A DNA stretch of 6,053 nt from UBA7672 sp034439955 (GCA_034439955.1 JAWXBJ010000039.1:1-6053); one strand, 5' to 3'; counted from the stretch's first letter, positions 1-6,025 are shown. A program made the numbers and translations. Notes: generated from the sequence alone by a model not told the origin.

Positions 1-123
1 CCCGAAGTCACGGCCGAGGCGCGGCGCGTCGCGGAGATCGTCGCTCCGGACCTTGTGTTGGAGGAAGGTCTCCTGGGCGGGGCGAGTTTCGACGCGCACT
101 CGCGGCTGAGCCGCCGATCGTAA
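1..123 (+). CDS. C-terminal end of an unrecognised protein (partial)
   Basis: Frame 1 is open from the first base of the window and ends in a TAA at 121-123, giving 40 residues. The peptide starts PEVTAEARRVAEIVAP and ends AHSRLSRRS. Its composition (Ala/Glu/Arg helix followed by a short basic tail) and strongly GC-rich third positions look like the end of a real gene. I do not recognise the family, and 40 residues are too few to name it. It runs on the opposite strand to the main operon and converges with it, so it is not part of that transcription unit. A chance open frame in GC-rich DNA is the main alternative. Confidence 0.35.
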   Translation, partial: PEVTAEARRVAEIVAPDLVLEEGLLGGASFDAHSRLSRRS

Positions 124-154
124 GGCTTGGCGAGGCGGTTTGACCCTCAGCGGT

Positions 155-301
155 TCAGAGCTTGTTCGACATCGCGCTGTCGGTCACGGCTGGCACGAGC
201 AACAGAAAAGGCGAGGGCGTCCCTGTGTGCGGGACGATGGATGCCCATCCGGCAGCCAGGACCGCCGCCCATATCGCCAAGGCGTGTCGTCTCGTCGGCA
301 T
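155..301 (-). CDS. Possible small hydrophobic protein (48 aa)
   Basis: A minus-strand ATG at 301 opens a 48-codon frame ending in TGA at 155-157. The product starts MPTRRHALAIWAAVLAAG: a short basic start followed by about 17 hydrophobic residues, then a Pro/Gly/Thr linker and a second hydrophobic patch (PFLLLVPAV) before the C-terminus. This is the layout of a small inner-membrane protein or an exported peptide. There is only a weak purine tract upstream, and the complementary strand is also open here. It lies downstream of the operon on the same strand, 164 bp after the lipoprotein stop. No family is recognised. In GC-rich DNA a random frame often gives Ala/Val/Leu runs, so this may well not be a gene. 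Confidence 0.22.
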   Translation of the reverse strand: MPTRRHALAIWAAVLAAGWASIVPHTGTPSPFLLLVPAVTDSAMSNKL

Positions 302-410
302 CGTCAGTATCGAAAATGTCTCTGCTATATGTCCAACGTCTAGACTAGTTAAGCGTGCCAGGCGACCGGTCGACCAAGCGTAGGCGCCCTCCGCTATACA
401 GCAATCAAAA

Positions 411-440
411 CCGCAGGTGACGCGTATGTGGCGCTTGCGG
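411..440 (-). terminator. Weak terminator-like hairpin after the operon
   Basis: Reading the minus strand past the lipoprotein stop, the arms CCGCA (440-436) and TGCGG (415-411) can pair, with an inner GCG/CGC pairing (433-431 with 423-421), and are followed by TTTTGATT (410-403). The position, 25 to 55 bp after the last stop codon, is right for the operon terminator. The stem is short and has an asymmetric bulge, so it is only a candidate. Confidence 0.25.
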
Positions 441-464
441 CGGATGGGGCATGGCCAGGTAGGT

Positions 465-1730
465 TCAAAAATAGCGAATGGGACTGTCGCCGACCTTGAT
501 GCCGGTCGTGCATCGAACCATTTTCCACGGCGCCGGCAGGACGTTAAAGTAGACGAACACTTCGCTCTCTCCGATCAGGAATTCCGGGTCGATCCGCTTT
601 GCTGGCGTCCCGTCATCGAGCCGCATCCGCATCAGCTTGCCGTTGATCGGCTCCATCGAGACGACCCAGACAGACGATCCCGTCGTGCGCGGCGGGGGAA
701 CATTGTCGCGTTGGGCGTGCACGCTGAAGTACGATTTTCCATCCGCCGCAAAAGGTTCAAGCGAGAAAATCCACGGATGCGGATCGCCGCCCTTCCATGA
801 TGGATCTCCGGCGGCCGGCATCTCAATCGTATGCAACCGACTCAGACGGGCGCCGTCATCGCTCATCGCGTAGACGACGATCCGCGCCATGTCCTCGATC
901 GCCACGACCGCGATCTTCCCACCGAGCTCGGGCGCGGCCCAAGCGAACGGGTCGCCCTTCTTGCCGCTGTCCTGGGTCAGCACGACGCTTTCATTGGTCG
1001 CTGTCCGGAAGCGGGCGATCTGTCCCTTCGTCGTGGCGTAGACCAGATCTGCCGAGCCGGTGATGAAGCGCGGTCCCGACATCCCCTTATCGACATCCTG
1101 CAATTGCGCTTCGGTTTCGGTCGGTTGCTTGCGATCAAGCCAGGCCAGAGTGCCCCGCTGATAGCCGTCCTGGATGAAGAGCATCTGGGTGCTGTCGGCT
1201 TGCGGGTCGCGGCGCGGCATCGGAGATCCGCGCTCGCGACCGGACGTGAGGGGTGTTGCAGTGAGGGTTGCCGCAGACGTGAGCGGCGCGCGCCAAAGCT
1301 GATCAACGCCGTTGGTTTGCTTGGTGAAGTAGACGGCGGCGCCCTCCCTGTCACGTCCCCACTCGCCACCATTGAAGATGCGCGTCAGCGGCGTAACATC
1401 CTCGGCCACACGCTGGTCGCGTCCTGTCGGCGTGACAAAAAGTCCTGTCCTGGGATCAAGGGCGGCCACCCACATTGCGCCACCGGAAAACGTATCGGTG
1501 AACACCATTCGTGCCGGGTCGCTCAATACCTCGCCGTCGAAGACACCCTGTCCCGGCTGACCGAGCGTGACGCATTGCGGTTGGAAGACCCCAGCGGAAA
1601 CTTGCGAGACCGGCGCCGGAACCTGCTGGGTGCGACGCAAGTCTCGCCGGGCTTGGGCGTTCTGGCCGATGCAGCCGGCGAACTGGGCTGCCGCGACTAT
1701 CGCGAATACAAGCGTAGTGGCTGGTCTCAT
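465..1730 (-). CDS. Probable lipoprotein, TolB/PD40-like beta-propeller
   Basis: The 421-residue product begins with a signal peptide: M-R-P, a hydrophobic run from about residue 6 to 15, then F17-A-G-C20. This resembles a lipobox with Phe instead of Leu at -3, so Cys20 is the likely lipid-attachment site and the protein is expected to be membrane-anchored in the periplasm. The rest is low-helix sequence with recurring blades of the PD40/WD40-like kind: DPARMVFTDTFSGGAMWVAALD (about 71-92, blade-like), AAVYFTKQTNGVDQLWRAPL (131-150), TQMLFIQDGYQRGTLAWLD (181-199), ADLVYATTKGQIARF (227-241) and GKSYFSVHAQRD (331-342). In TolB-type propellers these are the structural strands, and no enzymatic motif is visible. 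C53 and C407 are the only cysteines after C20 and could join the first and last blades by a disulfide. The ATG at 1730 has a GAGGTAAG site about 4 bp upstream. It is the last gene of the operon, 14 bp after the ADC-like gene. A binding or scaffold role for the exported enzymes is inference. Confidence is good for a real exported gene and moderate for the fold. Confidence 0.75.
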   Translation of the reverse strand: MRPATTLVFAIVAAAQFAGCIGQNAQARRDLRRTQQVPAPVSQVSAGVFQPQCVTLGQPGQGVFDGEVLSDPARMVFTDTFSGGAMWVAALDPRTGLFVTPTGRDQRVAEDVTPLTRIFNGGEWGRDREGAAVYFTKQTNGVDQLWRAPLTSAATLTATPLTSGRERGSPMPRRDPQADSTQMLFIQDGYQRGTLAWLDRKQPTETEAQLQDVDKGMSGPRFITGSADLVYATTKGQIARFRTATNESVVLTQDSGKKGDPFAWAAPELGGKIAVVAIEDMARIVVYAMSDDGARLSRLHTIEMPAAGDPSWKGGDPHPWIFSLEPFAADGKSYFSVHAQRDNVPPPRTTGSSVWVVSMEPINGKLMRMRLDDGTPAKRIDPEFLIGESEVFVYFNVLPAPWKMVRCTTGIKVGDSPIRYF

Positions 1731-1744
1731 GTTCTTACCTCTTA

Positions 1745-3547
1745 CTAAGTCGGCGGAAGATTGATCCGGAAAGTGGAGGTCGAGGGCTCGGCCATCGCCG
1801 ACTGGGTGCCGTCCATGCGCTCCATATAGAAGCGCCGGTAATCGGGAACGGACCCGCCCTTGGTCGCAGGCATTCGGGATATCCTTACGGGTCCAGCCCA
1901 GGCGCCCTTAATCCGGGTGGGTTGAATTTCAAACCATGGGTCGGGTAGTCCGATACGCCCCGGTGCGGGAGTCGAGGAAAGCGTGATAGCGAGGTTCTTC
2001 AGACTGCGGCAGTCGCCCGCCGGTTCAATGCTCCAGGGTTGAACCACGAAGCGGGCACGGAACACGTCATCCGTGTCGGGACGATTGAACCGGGCCGCGA
2101 GGCCGATGACGGGTGCGGTCTCGGTCGTAAGCGCGGCGGCATCGCCTACCTCAGCCGAAGCTCTTACAAACTCTCGCAGAAGGCGGTCGCCCGAGAACTC
2201 CACCCCCGTCGGCGTCGTGGCGATAGTGATTGACCCGACCTTCGAGGGATAGCCGAAAGTCTCCCGGCCAAGTAGCACGTCGCCGCCAGGGCCGACGATG
2301 TGCGAGAGAGCATACCATCCGGCTGCGCCCGCATTACGGCAACGGGCGAGCAGCCAGAGTTCCTTAAACGGGACGGTGGAGATATCGCTGCTGGTCACGT
2401 CCAGCGCCAAAAACCTTACGATGGCCTCATCCCCGGCTTCCACCCCTTCAGGCAGGATCTGGCGGTGGAGATCACTGGATATCTCGCCGTCGAGCGTGAT
2501 TGCATTTGCGTTGAGCGTCACGCTGGTCCTGGCTTTGTACATCTGGATTTCTTCCGCCGTCAGTTTCCAGGCCGTGGTGGTCGCCGGCCAGCCTGGAGGA
2601 AGCATCGGCTTGTTCGCGATGGTCGGTCGGTCGTAGGAGAAAAACGCGTGCGGTTCGAATGCCCCGACATCGACCTTTTCGACAAACTTTGCGCGCGCGC
2701 CATAGACTGTCTGCTGCGAGCTGCCTTGTCTCGGCGGGCGTTTTAGCCGCTCGCCGACGTGTCCAGAAAAGGAGCCGCCAATAATGTCGCGCACAGGAAA
2801 CTCTCCCCACGCGTCCGACAAACTGAGATCGGGAAACATCAGTTCGACGCTCCTGGGATCGAGCGCGCGCGGCACGCCGGGCTCGTCCGCGACCGCCTCG
2901 GTCGGAAAGCCTTCGTCATTCCCGCCCAGGCGCCAGAGTTCAACGCCATATTCCGGATCAACCAGCCCGTTCCGCCAGTCTGGGTCAAGGCGGTGCCGGA
3001 ACAGGAAAGCGCCCCAGCCGAAATCGCGCATCCAGAGCCGGGGATGGGCGGGTTGATCGGTCGCCTGGGCTTTCAGTGAAACAATGTGCTGGCCGCGCCG
3101 CCAATAGCTCGCGTCGATCGCCTTATCCTGCCAGTCGAGACGGACGAGGCCCTCCTTCTTTACCCAACCCGGACCTTCGCGTCCGCTCGAACGCCCCCAC
3201 TCGCCGTTCAGGCCAAGGCTGAGCTGATACAATCCGCGATTGCCCTTGTACTTCGCGGCAAGCTGGATGGCGGTCTCAAAATAGTCTTCCGGCGCCATGA
3301 CGTTGACGACACCTCCGGGGGCCGTCGTGACGAAGAAGTCGATCTGCACGATTGGATCATCGTCAGGCTCGAGCGGCGGCGGCAGGACCCGCGCGATGCG
3401 CTCGGGGTCCGTGCGATAGAGTATGTTGAGAGCAGAAAAGCGGCTGGGTCCGCTTCCCGCGGGTGTCTGCGCCATGCCGCGGCCGGCGAAGGCCGCGCTT
3501 GCAGAAACCGCGACGGCGCCGAGGAGTGTCGTGCGTCGGTTTAACAT
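1745..3547 (-). CDS. Tat-exported protein with two acetoacetate-decarboxylase-like domains
   Basis: The product has 600 residues, about twice the usual length of acetoacetate decarboxylase (ADC, roughly 250). The start MLNRRTTLLGAVAVSASAAF is a twin-arginine signal, with likely cleavage after M25-A26, so it is predicted to be exported folded. The N-terminal domain (about 35-260) has the ADC opening YRTDPERIARVLPPPLEP (44-61), an acidic YFET (89-92) and GREGPGWVKKEG (122-133). The C-terminal domain (about 345-560) repeats the pattern: ILPEGVEAGDEAIV (364-377), FKELWLLAR (394-402) and GRETFGYPSKVG (427-438). In classical ADC the motif is YPKK, and the first lysine forms the Schiff base. Here the N-terminal copy keeps both lysines (K130, K131) but has W-V before them, and the C-terminal copy keeps Y-P but has Ser435 in place of the Schiff-base lysine. 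Decarboxylase activity is therefore uncertain, and aldolase-, dehydratase- or binding-type roles, known in the superfamily, are possible. GAGGAGA lies seven bases before the ATG. The gene starts 21 bp after the dehalogenase stop. Two adjacent stops (TAG TAA) end it. Confidence 0.88.
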   Translation of the reverse strand: MLNRRTTLLGAVAVSASAAFAGRGMAQTPAGSGPSRFSALNILYRTDPERIARVLPPPLEPDDDPIVQIDFFVTTAPGGVVNVMAPEDYFETAIQLAAKYKGNRGLYQLSLGLNGEWGRSSGREGPGWVKKEGLVRLDWQDKAIDASYWRRGQHIVSLKAQATDQPAHPRLWMRDFGWGAFLFRHRLDPDWRNGLVDPEYGVELWRLGGNDEGFPTEAVADEPGVPRALDPRSVELMFPDLSLSDAWGEFPVRDIIGGSFSGHVGERLKRPPRQGSSQQTVYGARAKFVEKVDVGAFEPHAFFSYDRPTIANKPMLPPGWPATTTAWKLTAEEIQMYKARTSVTLNANAITLDGEISSDLHRQILPEGVEAGDEAIVRFLALDVTSSDISTVPFKELWLLARCRNAGAAGWYALSHIVGPGGDVLLGRETFGYPSKVGSITIATTPTGVEFSGDRLLREFVRASAEVGDAAALTTETAPVIGLAARFNRPDTDDVFRARFVVQPWSIEPAGDCRSLKNLAITLSSTPAPGRIGLPDPWFEIQPTRIKGAWAGPVRISRMPATKGGSVPDYRRFYMERMDGTQSAMAEPSTSTFRINLPPT

Positions 3548-3568
3548 GCTTGTGTCTCCTCGGGTTGA

Positions 3569-4606
3569 TCAGCTGTGCGTGGCAAGGAAGGCGACGATCT
3601 CAGAGGAAATCCGCTTCGGGTCAGCCTCCTGAACAAAATGCCCGCCGCCTTCAATCGCGATCGGCGGATTTGACGTCTTGAGCAGGCGGTGCAAGTACTC
3701 GCCTGCGGTTGCGATGGGGAAAACATTGTCCTTGTCGCCCCACAAGAGCAGCGATGGGTTGGCCCATTCCGAAAGCACCGCGTGAGCGGTACGCATGAGT
3801 TCAAGGCCAGGGTCTTCCGGATCGCTTGAATTGCCGAACAGCATGGGAAAGCGCAAGGCGCTCACGCGCGACTCGCGCGTCGGAAAAGGCGCCGAATAGG
3901 CGCGTACTTCCTCGTCGTCGAGTTTCCGACCATTGCCTGGCGAGTTGCGGAAGAATTCGCCGAACTCATCTGGTTGCATGATCATGGTTTGCGAATTCTG
4001 TCGCCAACCGCTCCCGCCCGCGCGTGGTGGAACTGGTTTGGAAGGATCGGTTTTTGGGGGCGCGCGCAGAGTCGTGTTCATCGCAACGATGGACTTAAAG
4101 CGGTCAGGGTAATGGCCAACGAGCGTCAGGCCCAGCATACCGCCCCAGTCCTGGCAGACGAGCGTGATGTTCTTCAGGTCGAGCTGTCCGATAATCAGCT
4201 GCTCGAGCTGCGCGTAGTGACTAGAAAACGTATAGCGGCCAGGCTCCAGCCACTTGTCAGAGCGGCCGAAACCGACATGGTCCGGCGCCACCGCCCTGTG
4301 GCCAGCCTCAACAACCGGCGGAATGAAGTGGCGATAGAGGTAGGACCATGAGGGTTCGCCATGGAGCATGAGCACAGGCGATCCCTCGCCCTCGTCTACG
4401 TAATGCATCCGCGTGCCGTAAATGTCTGAGTAGTGAGGGGTGAACGGGAAGTCCTTCATGCTGGCGAACCTTTCGGGCGCCACCCGGAAATTGCCCACAG
4501 GGACCAGCGTTGATCGAGCGCCCTGAGCCGAGGCTGGCGCTGTCGCGCAGCCTGCAGCCAGGATCGGCAAGGTCGCCGCGCCCCTGATAACGTCTCGCCT
4601 GTTCAT
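3569..4606 (-). CDS. Haloalkane dehalogenase (HLD-I type) with Tat leader
   Basis: A 345-residue alpha/beta-hydrolase that should hydrolyse carbon-halogen bonds of alkyl halides to an alcohol plus halide. The motifs match the DhlA-like group. HGEPSW (82-87) carries the oxyanion-hole Glu84 region, APDHVGFGRSDK (107-118) is the family signature, and CQDWGG (151-156) gives the nucleophile Asp153 and the adjacent halide-binding Trp154. The catalytic acid is probably Asp293 in WGDKDNVFP, and the base is His323 in GGHFVQE. Trp201 in the cap region sits at about the right distance to be the second halide-stabilising Trp. Spacings agree with DhlA to within a few residues. The N-terminus is unusual: MNRRDVIRGA, a hydrophobic run and ASAQG form a twin-arginine leader, probably cut after Ala27. 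Cys20 in LAAGC offers an alternative lipoprotein site. The best-known HLDs have no such leader. The ATG follows GGTGAGGAAGC, a strong ribosome binding site. It is the second gene of the operon, 51 bp after the TetR gene. The substrate is unknown. An epoxide hydrolase is unlikely because the Trp after the nucleophile and HGEP are dehalogenase features. Confidence 0.94.
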   Translation of the reverse strand: MNRRDVIRGAATLPILAAGCATAPASAQGARSTLVPVGNFRVAPERFASMKDFPFTPHYSDIYGTRMHYVDEGEGSPVLMLHGEPSWSYLYRHFIPPVVEAGHRAVAPDHVGFGRSDKWLEPGRYTFSSHYAQLEQLIIGQLDLKNITLVCQDWGGMLGLTLVGHYPDRFKSIVAMNTTLRAPPKTDPSKPVPPRAGGSGWRQNSQTMIMQPDEFGEFFRNSPGNGRKLDDEEVRAYSAPFPTRESRVSALRFPMLFGNSSDPEDPGLELMRTAHAVLSEWANPSLLLWGDKDNVFPIATAGEYLHRLLKTSNPPIAIEGGGHFVQEADPKRISSEIVAFLATHS

Positions 4607-4657
4607 GCTTCCTCACCAATTCCGGCGGTTCTGTTTTTTTCCGCTTACCGGCTGCGG

Positions 4658-5272
4658 CTAGAGTTTGGGAGGCTTCTCTAATCCAGCCGCGAATGTATCC
4701 ATCATGGCCCTAAAGGTTTCCGGCAGCGCGCGATGGCCCCGGCCCTCGTCCCAAGCATAGAAGGCAGCACGAACAGCGCCCGACGCTGCTATACCGATGG
4801 CCATCGCGTAAGGGTCTTCGGAGTGGTGCGTTCCGCGGCGCGCAGCGACGAACTCGGCTATGATCCGCTCCCAGAGCGTCACCCTGTAGAAGTGACGCAA
4901 GCGCAGCGCTTCGACAGACTTTATGATCCGGACCTGCTTGCGCATGCGTTTCCGCTCAACATGGAAGTGCTCCATCACCTGTTCGAGCGCCAATCGAACC
5001 GACCTGCAGGGCGACTCGCCCGTCGGGCGTTCGGCCAGCATGCAGCGCAGCCTCGCACCGTCCCAACGCGAATCCAGAACGACGTCTTCCTTGGTTTCGA
5101 AGTAACGAAAGAAGGTGCTGCGTCCGATGCCTGCTTTCGCGACGATCTCGTCTATTGACGTGCCCTCGAACCCCTGAAGCTCGAAAAGATCCAGCGCTGC
5201 GCCTACGATGGCAAGCTTGGTCGCCTCTTTTTTTGCGGCGCGAAGGCCGACCAAGGGAGTTTCAATCCTCAT
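4658..5272 (-). CDS. TetR/AcrR-family transcriptional regulator
   Basis: A 204-residue product of usual TetR length. The N-terminal DNA-binding domain is clear: helix 1 around KKEATKLAIVGAALDLFELQ (14-33), then GFEGTSIDEIVAKAGIGR (34-51) and STFFRYFETKEDVV (52-65), which together form the helix-turn-helix and its closing helix. The C-terminal part (about 85-195) is the ligand-binding and dimerisation region and differs between subfamilies, so the inducer cannot be read. I chose the ATG at 5272 over the upstream one at 5314. GGAAGA lies eight bases before 5272, the TetR domain begins about 15 residues later as usual, and the longer start would lie inside a perfect inverted repeat that looks like the operator. 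As first gene of the operon, and divergent from a second dehalogenase remnant, it is the obvious local regulator: probably a self-repressor released by a substrate-like ligand (inference). Confidence 0.93.
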   Translation of the reverse strand: MRIETPLVGLRAAKKEATKLAIVGAALDLFELQGFEGTSIDEIVAKAGIGRSTFFRYFETKEDVVLDSRWDGARLRCMLAERPTGESPCRSVRLALEQVMEHFHVERKRMRKQVRIIKSVEALRLRHFYRVTLWERIIAEFVAARRGTHHSEDPYAMAIGIAASGAVRAAFYAWDEGRGHRALPETFRAMMDTFAAGLEKPPKL

Positions 5273-5297
5273 CGTTTCAGTCTTCCAAAAACGAGAC

Positions 5298-5322
5298 TTG
5301 GTGTCAAATGGCATTTGGTGTC
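5298..5322. promoter_or_regulatory. Candidate TetR operator: palindrome inside direct repeats
   Basis: CAAATG-G-CATTTG at 5305-5317 is a perfect inverted repeat around one central base. It is bracketed by two copies of the direct repeat TTGGTGTC, at 5298-5305 and 5315-5322. It overlaps the TTGACA box of the operon, so a bound TetR dimer would block the promoter. The position just upstream of a tetR gene in a divergent intergenic region is typical for an autoregulated operator. Assignment to this regulator is inference. Confidence 0.5.
5302..5307 (-). promoter_or_regulatory. Candidate -35 box (TTGACA) of the operon
   Basis: The minus strand reads a perfect TTGACA 30 bp before the TetR start. 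A 17-bp spacer leads to AAGACT, only a 3/6 match to the -10 consensus, which would put transcription start at or next to the ATG. The -10 box may therefore lie elsewhere, or the transcript may be nearly leaderless. The box overlaps the palindrome at 5305-5317. Confidence 0.4.
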
Positions 5323-5344
5323 TTTTTGGAGCGCCCCTTTCTTG

Positions 5345-5398
5345 TGCCCGCGCCGGCGATCGGGCAGGCTCAGGTTGCGGGAACAGGCAAGTTCTTGC
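5345..5398. promoter_or_regulatory. Further inverted repeats in the divergent intergenic region
   Basis: TGCCCG (5345-5350) and CGGGCA (5361-5366) form a 22-bp interrupted palindrome with the self-complementary CGCCGGCG between the arms. About 20 bp on, GCAAG-TT-CTTGC (5387-5398) is a second inverted repeat. They lie upstream of the dehalogenase remnant on the plus strand and could be its former operator or activator sites. Neither resembles the CAAATG palindrome, so a different regulator would be expected. Confidence 0.25.
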
Positions 5399-5441
5399 TC
5401 GATTGGTTTCGCGGCCGATGAAATGAAAGAGTAGAGTCGAG

Positions 5442-5747
5442 ATAGCGGATATCTTCAGGACGCCCGAGGAAGCGTTTCACGGGTTGGCCGATTTTTCCTA
5501 CACGCCAAGGTATCTGGAATGGGATGGGCTGAGAACGCATTACATCGACGAAGGTCCGAGGGACGCGTCTGTCGCCCTTCTGCTGCATGGCGAACCGACC
5601 TGGAGCTACCTTTATCGCACCATGATACCGCCATTGCTGGCTGCCGGTTATCGCTGCATCGCACCCGATCATATCGGCTTTGGACGCAGCGATAAGGTAA
5701 AAAGACCATCCAGGAGCGCGCCTATACCTCGCCGATCTGGTACATAA
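5442..5747 (+). pseudogene. Truncated, frameshifted second haloalkane dehalogenase
   Basis: The plus strand encodes the N-terminal third of another HLD-I enzyme. The frame gives ADIFRTPEEAFHGLADF from 5445, then YTPRYLEWDGLRTHYIDEG, LLLHGEPTWSYLYR and APDHIGFGRSDK, matching the operon enzyme from its residue 43 onward but clearly a different gene. Three defects are visible. First, no ATG, GTG or TTG precedes RTPEEAF in frame; the frame opens after a TGA at 5424-5426, and the codon where the start is expected is ATA (5442), while the next TTG (5484) would cut off the family's opening. Second, just after GRSDK the frame goes wrong: the family-like continuation TIQERAYTS lies in another frame from 5705, implying an indel in the A-rich stretch at about 5694-5705. 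Third, family resemblance ends near 5731, so the nucleophile CQDWGG, the cap, the acid and the histidine are all missing. The in-frame stop is at 5745-5747. It is divergent from the tetR gene and could once have been under its control. Confidence 0.85.
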
Positions 5748-5955
5748 CGGCGGCCGCTCGAAAAAGTTGAAGAGACTCCAACGCCCAGCCTTACCGCAGA
5801 TCTTTGTGAATTCGATATGATAAGCCAATGTCGGCGGAGGCCGTCTGAGCGCCGGCATCGATTTCTTGAAGATTGTGATCAACGGGGAGATGGTGCTGAC
5901 GCCGACCTTGCAGGTTACAAATAACGTCTTCGGCGTCAACACGGCCGCCGATCAG
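5748..5955. other. Unassigned remnant DNA between dehalogenase fragment and IS end
   Basis: About 210 bp with no gene I can name. After tandem stops at 5818-5823 a plus-strand frame is open from 5824, with stretches such as AGIDFLKIVINGEMVLTPTL and QVTNNVFGVNTAAD (to 5952). The alternating polar/hydrophobic pattern looks like beta-strands of an envelope protein, but there is no start codon with a ribosome binding site. The frame runs without a stop into the presumed insertion sequence. It may be a displaced gene fragment cut by the element. The minus-strand frame here is antisense to the dehalogenase remnant further left and is probably not a gene. Confidence 0.4.
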
Positions 5956-5964
5956 TGTCGGCGC

Positions 5965-6008
5965 CACTCGATATGTCCGGTTTTCGTAGCACTCGATTTG
6001 TCCGGTTT
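5965..6008 (+). repeat. Two 19-bp direct repeats, period 25 bp
   Basis: CACTCGATATGTCCGGTTT at 5965-5983 and CACTCGATTTGTCCGGTTT at 5990-6008 differ at one position (A/T) and are separated by six bases. They lie between the presumed element end and its first ORF, as expected for transposase-binding repeats. Confidence 0.9.
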
Positions 6009-6025
6009 AGCCCGGAGAGATCGCA

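Larger units (their letters stand above)
124..464. other. Intergenic stretch with no confident gene
   Basis: About 340 bp lie between the end of the left partial gene and the stop of the lipoprotein gene. Several short frames are open on both strands, as expected in GC-rich DNA, but none has a convincing start, ribosome binding site or recognisable domain. The two things worth noting, a 48-codon hydrophobic ORF at 155-301 (minus) and a hairpin at 411-440, are listed separately. The part around 331-374 is locally richer in A/T and contains two CTAG tetramers within eleven bases (341-348), which suggests non-coding DNA. Confidence 0.6.

Noticed and set aside
339..374. Cluster of restriction-type palindromes (TCTAGA, ACTAGT, ACCGGT, GTCGAC), with GCGGCCGC, AGATCT and GAATTC at 5750-5813
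   Set aside because: It looks like a cloning polylinker at first sight, but the spacing and surrounding sequence match no vector I recognise, and six-base palindromes are common by chance.
831..1748. Long plus-strand open frame (305 codons) opposite the lipoprotein gene
   Set aside because: It is antisense to a gene with signal peptide, ribosome binding site and operon context. It has no recognisable domain and is explained by GC-rich codon bias.
4631..4657. Hairpin with a T-run between tetR and the dehalogenase
   Set aside because: On the transcribed (minus) strand the run is A, not T, and precedes the next ribosome binding site, so it is not a terminator for this operon.
5273..5314. Fourteen extra N-terminal residues on the TetR protein
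   Set aside because: The upstream ATG at 5314 lies in the palindrome and promoter region, whereas the ATG at 5272 has a GGAAGA site at proper distance and gives the usual TetR N-terminus.
5370..5942. Minus-strand 190-codon open frame
   Set aside because: It lies antisense across the dehalogenase remnant, whose family motifs are unmistakable on the plus strand, and its translation shows no domain or ribosome binding site.
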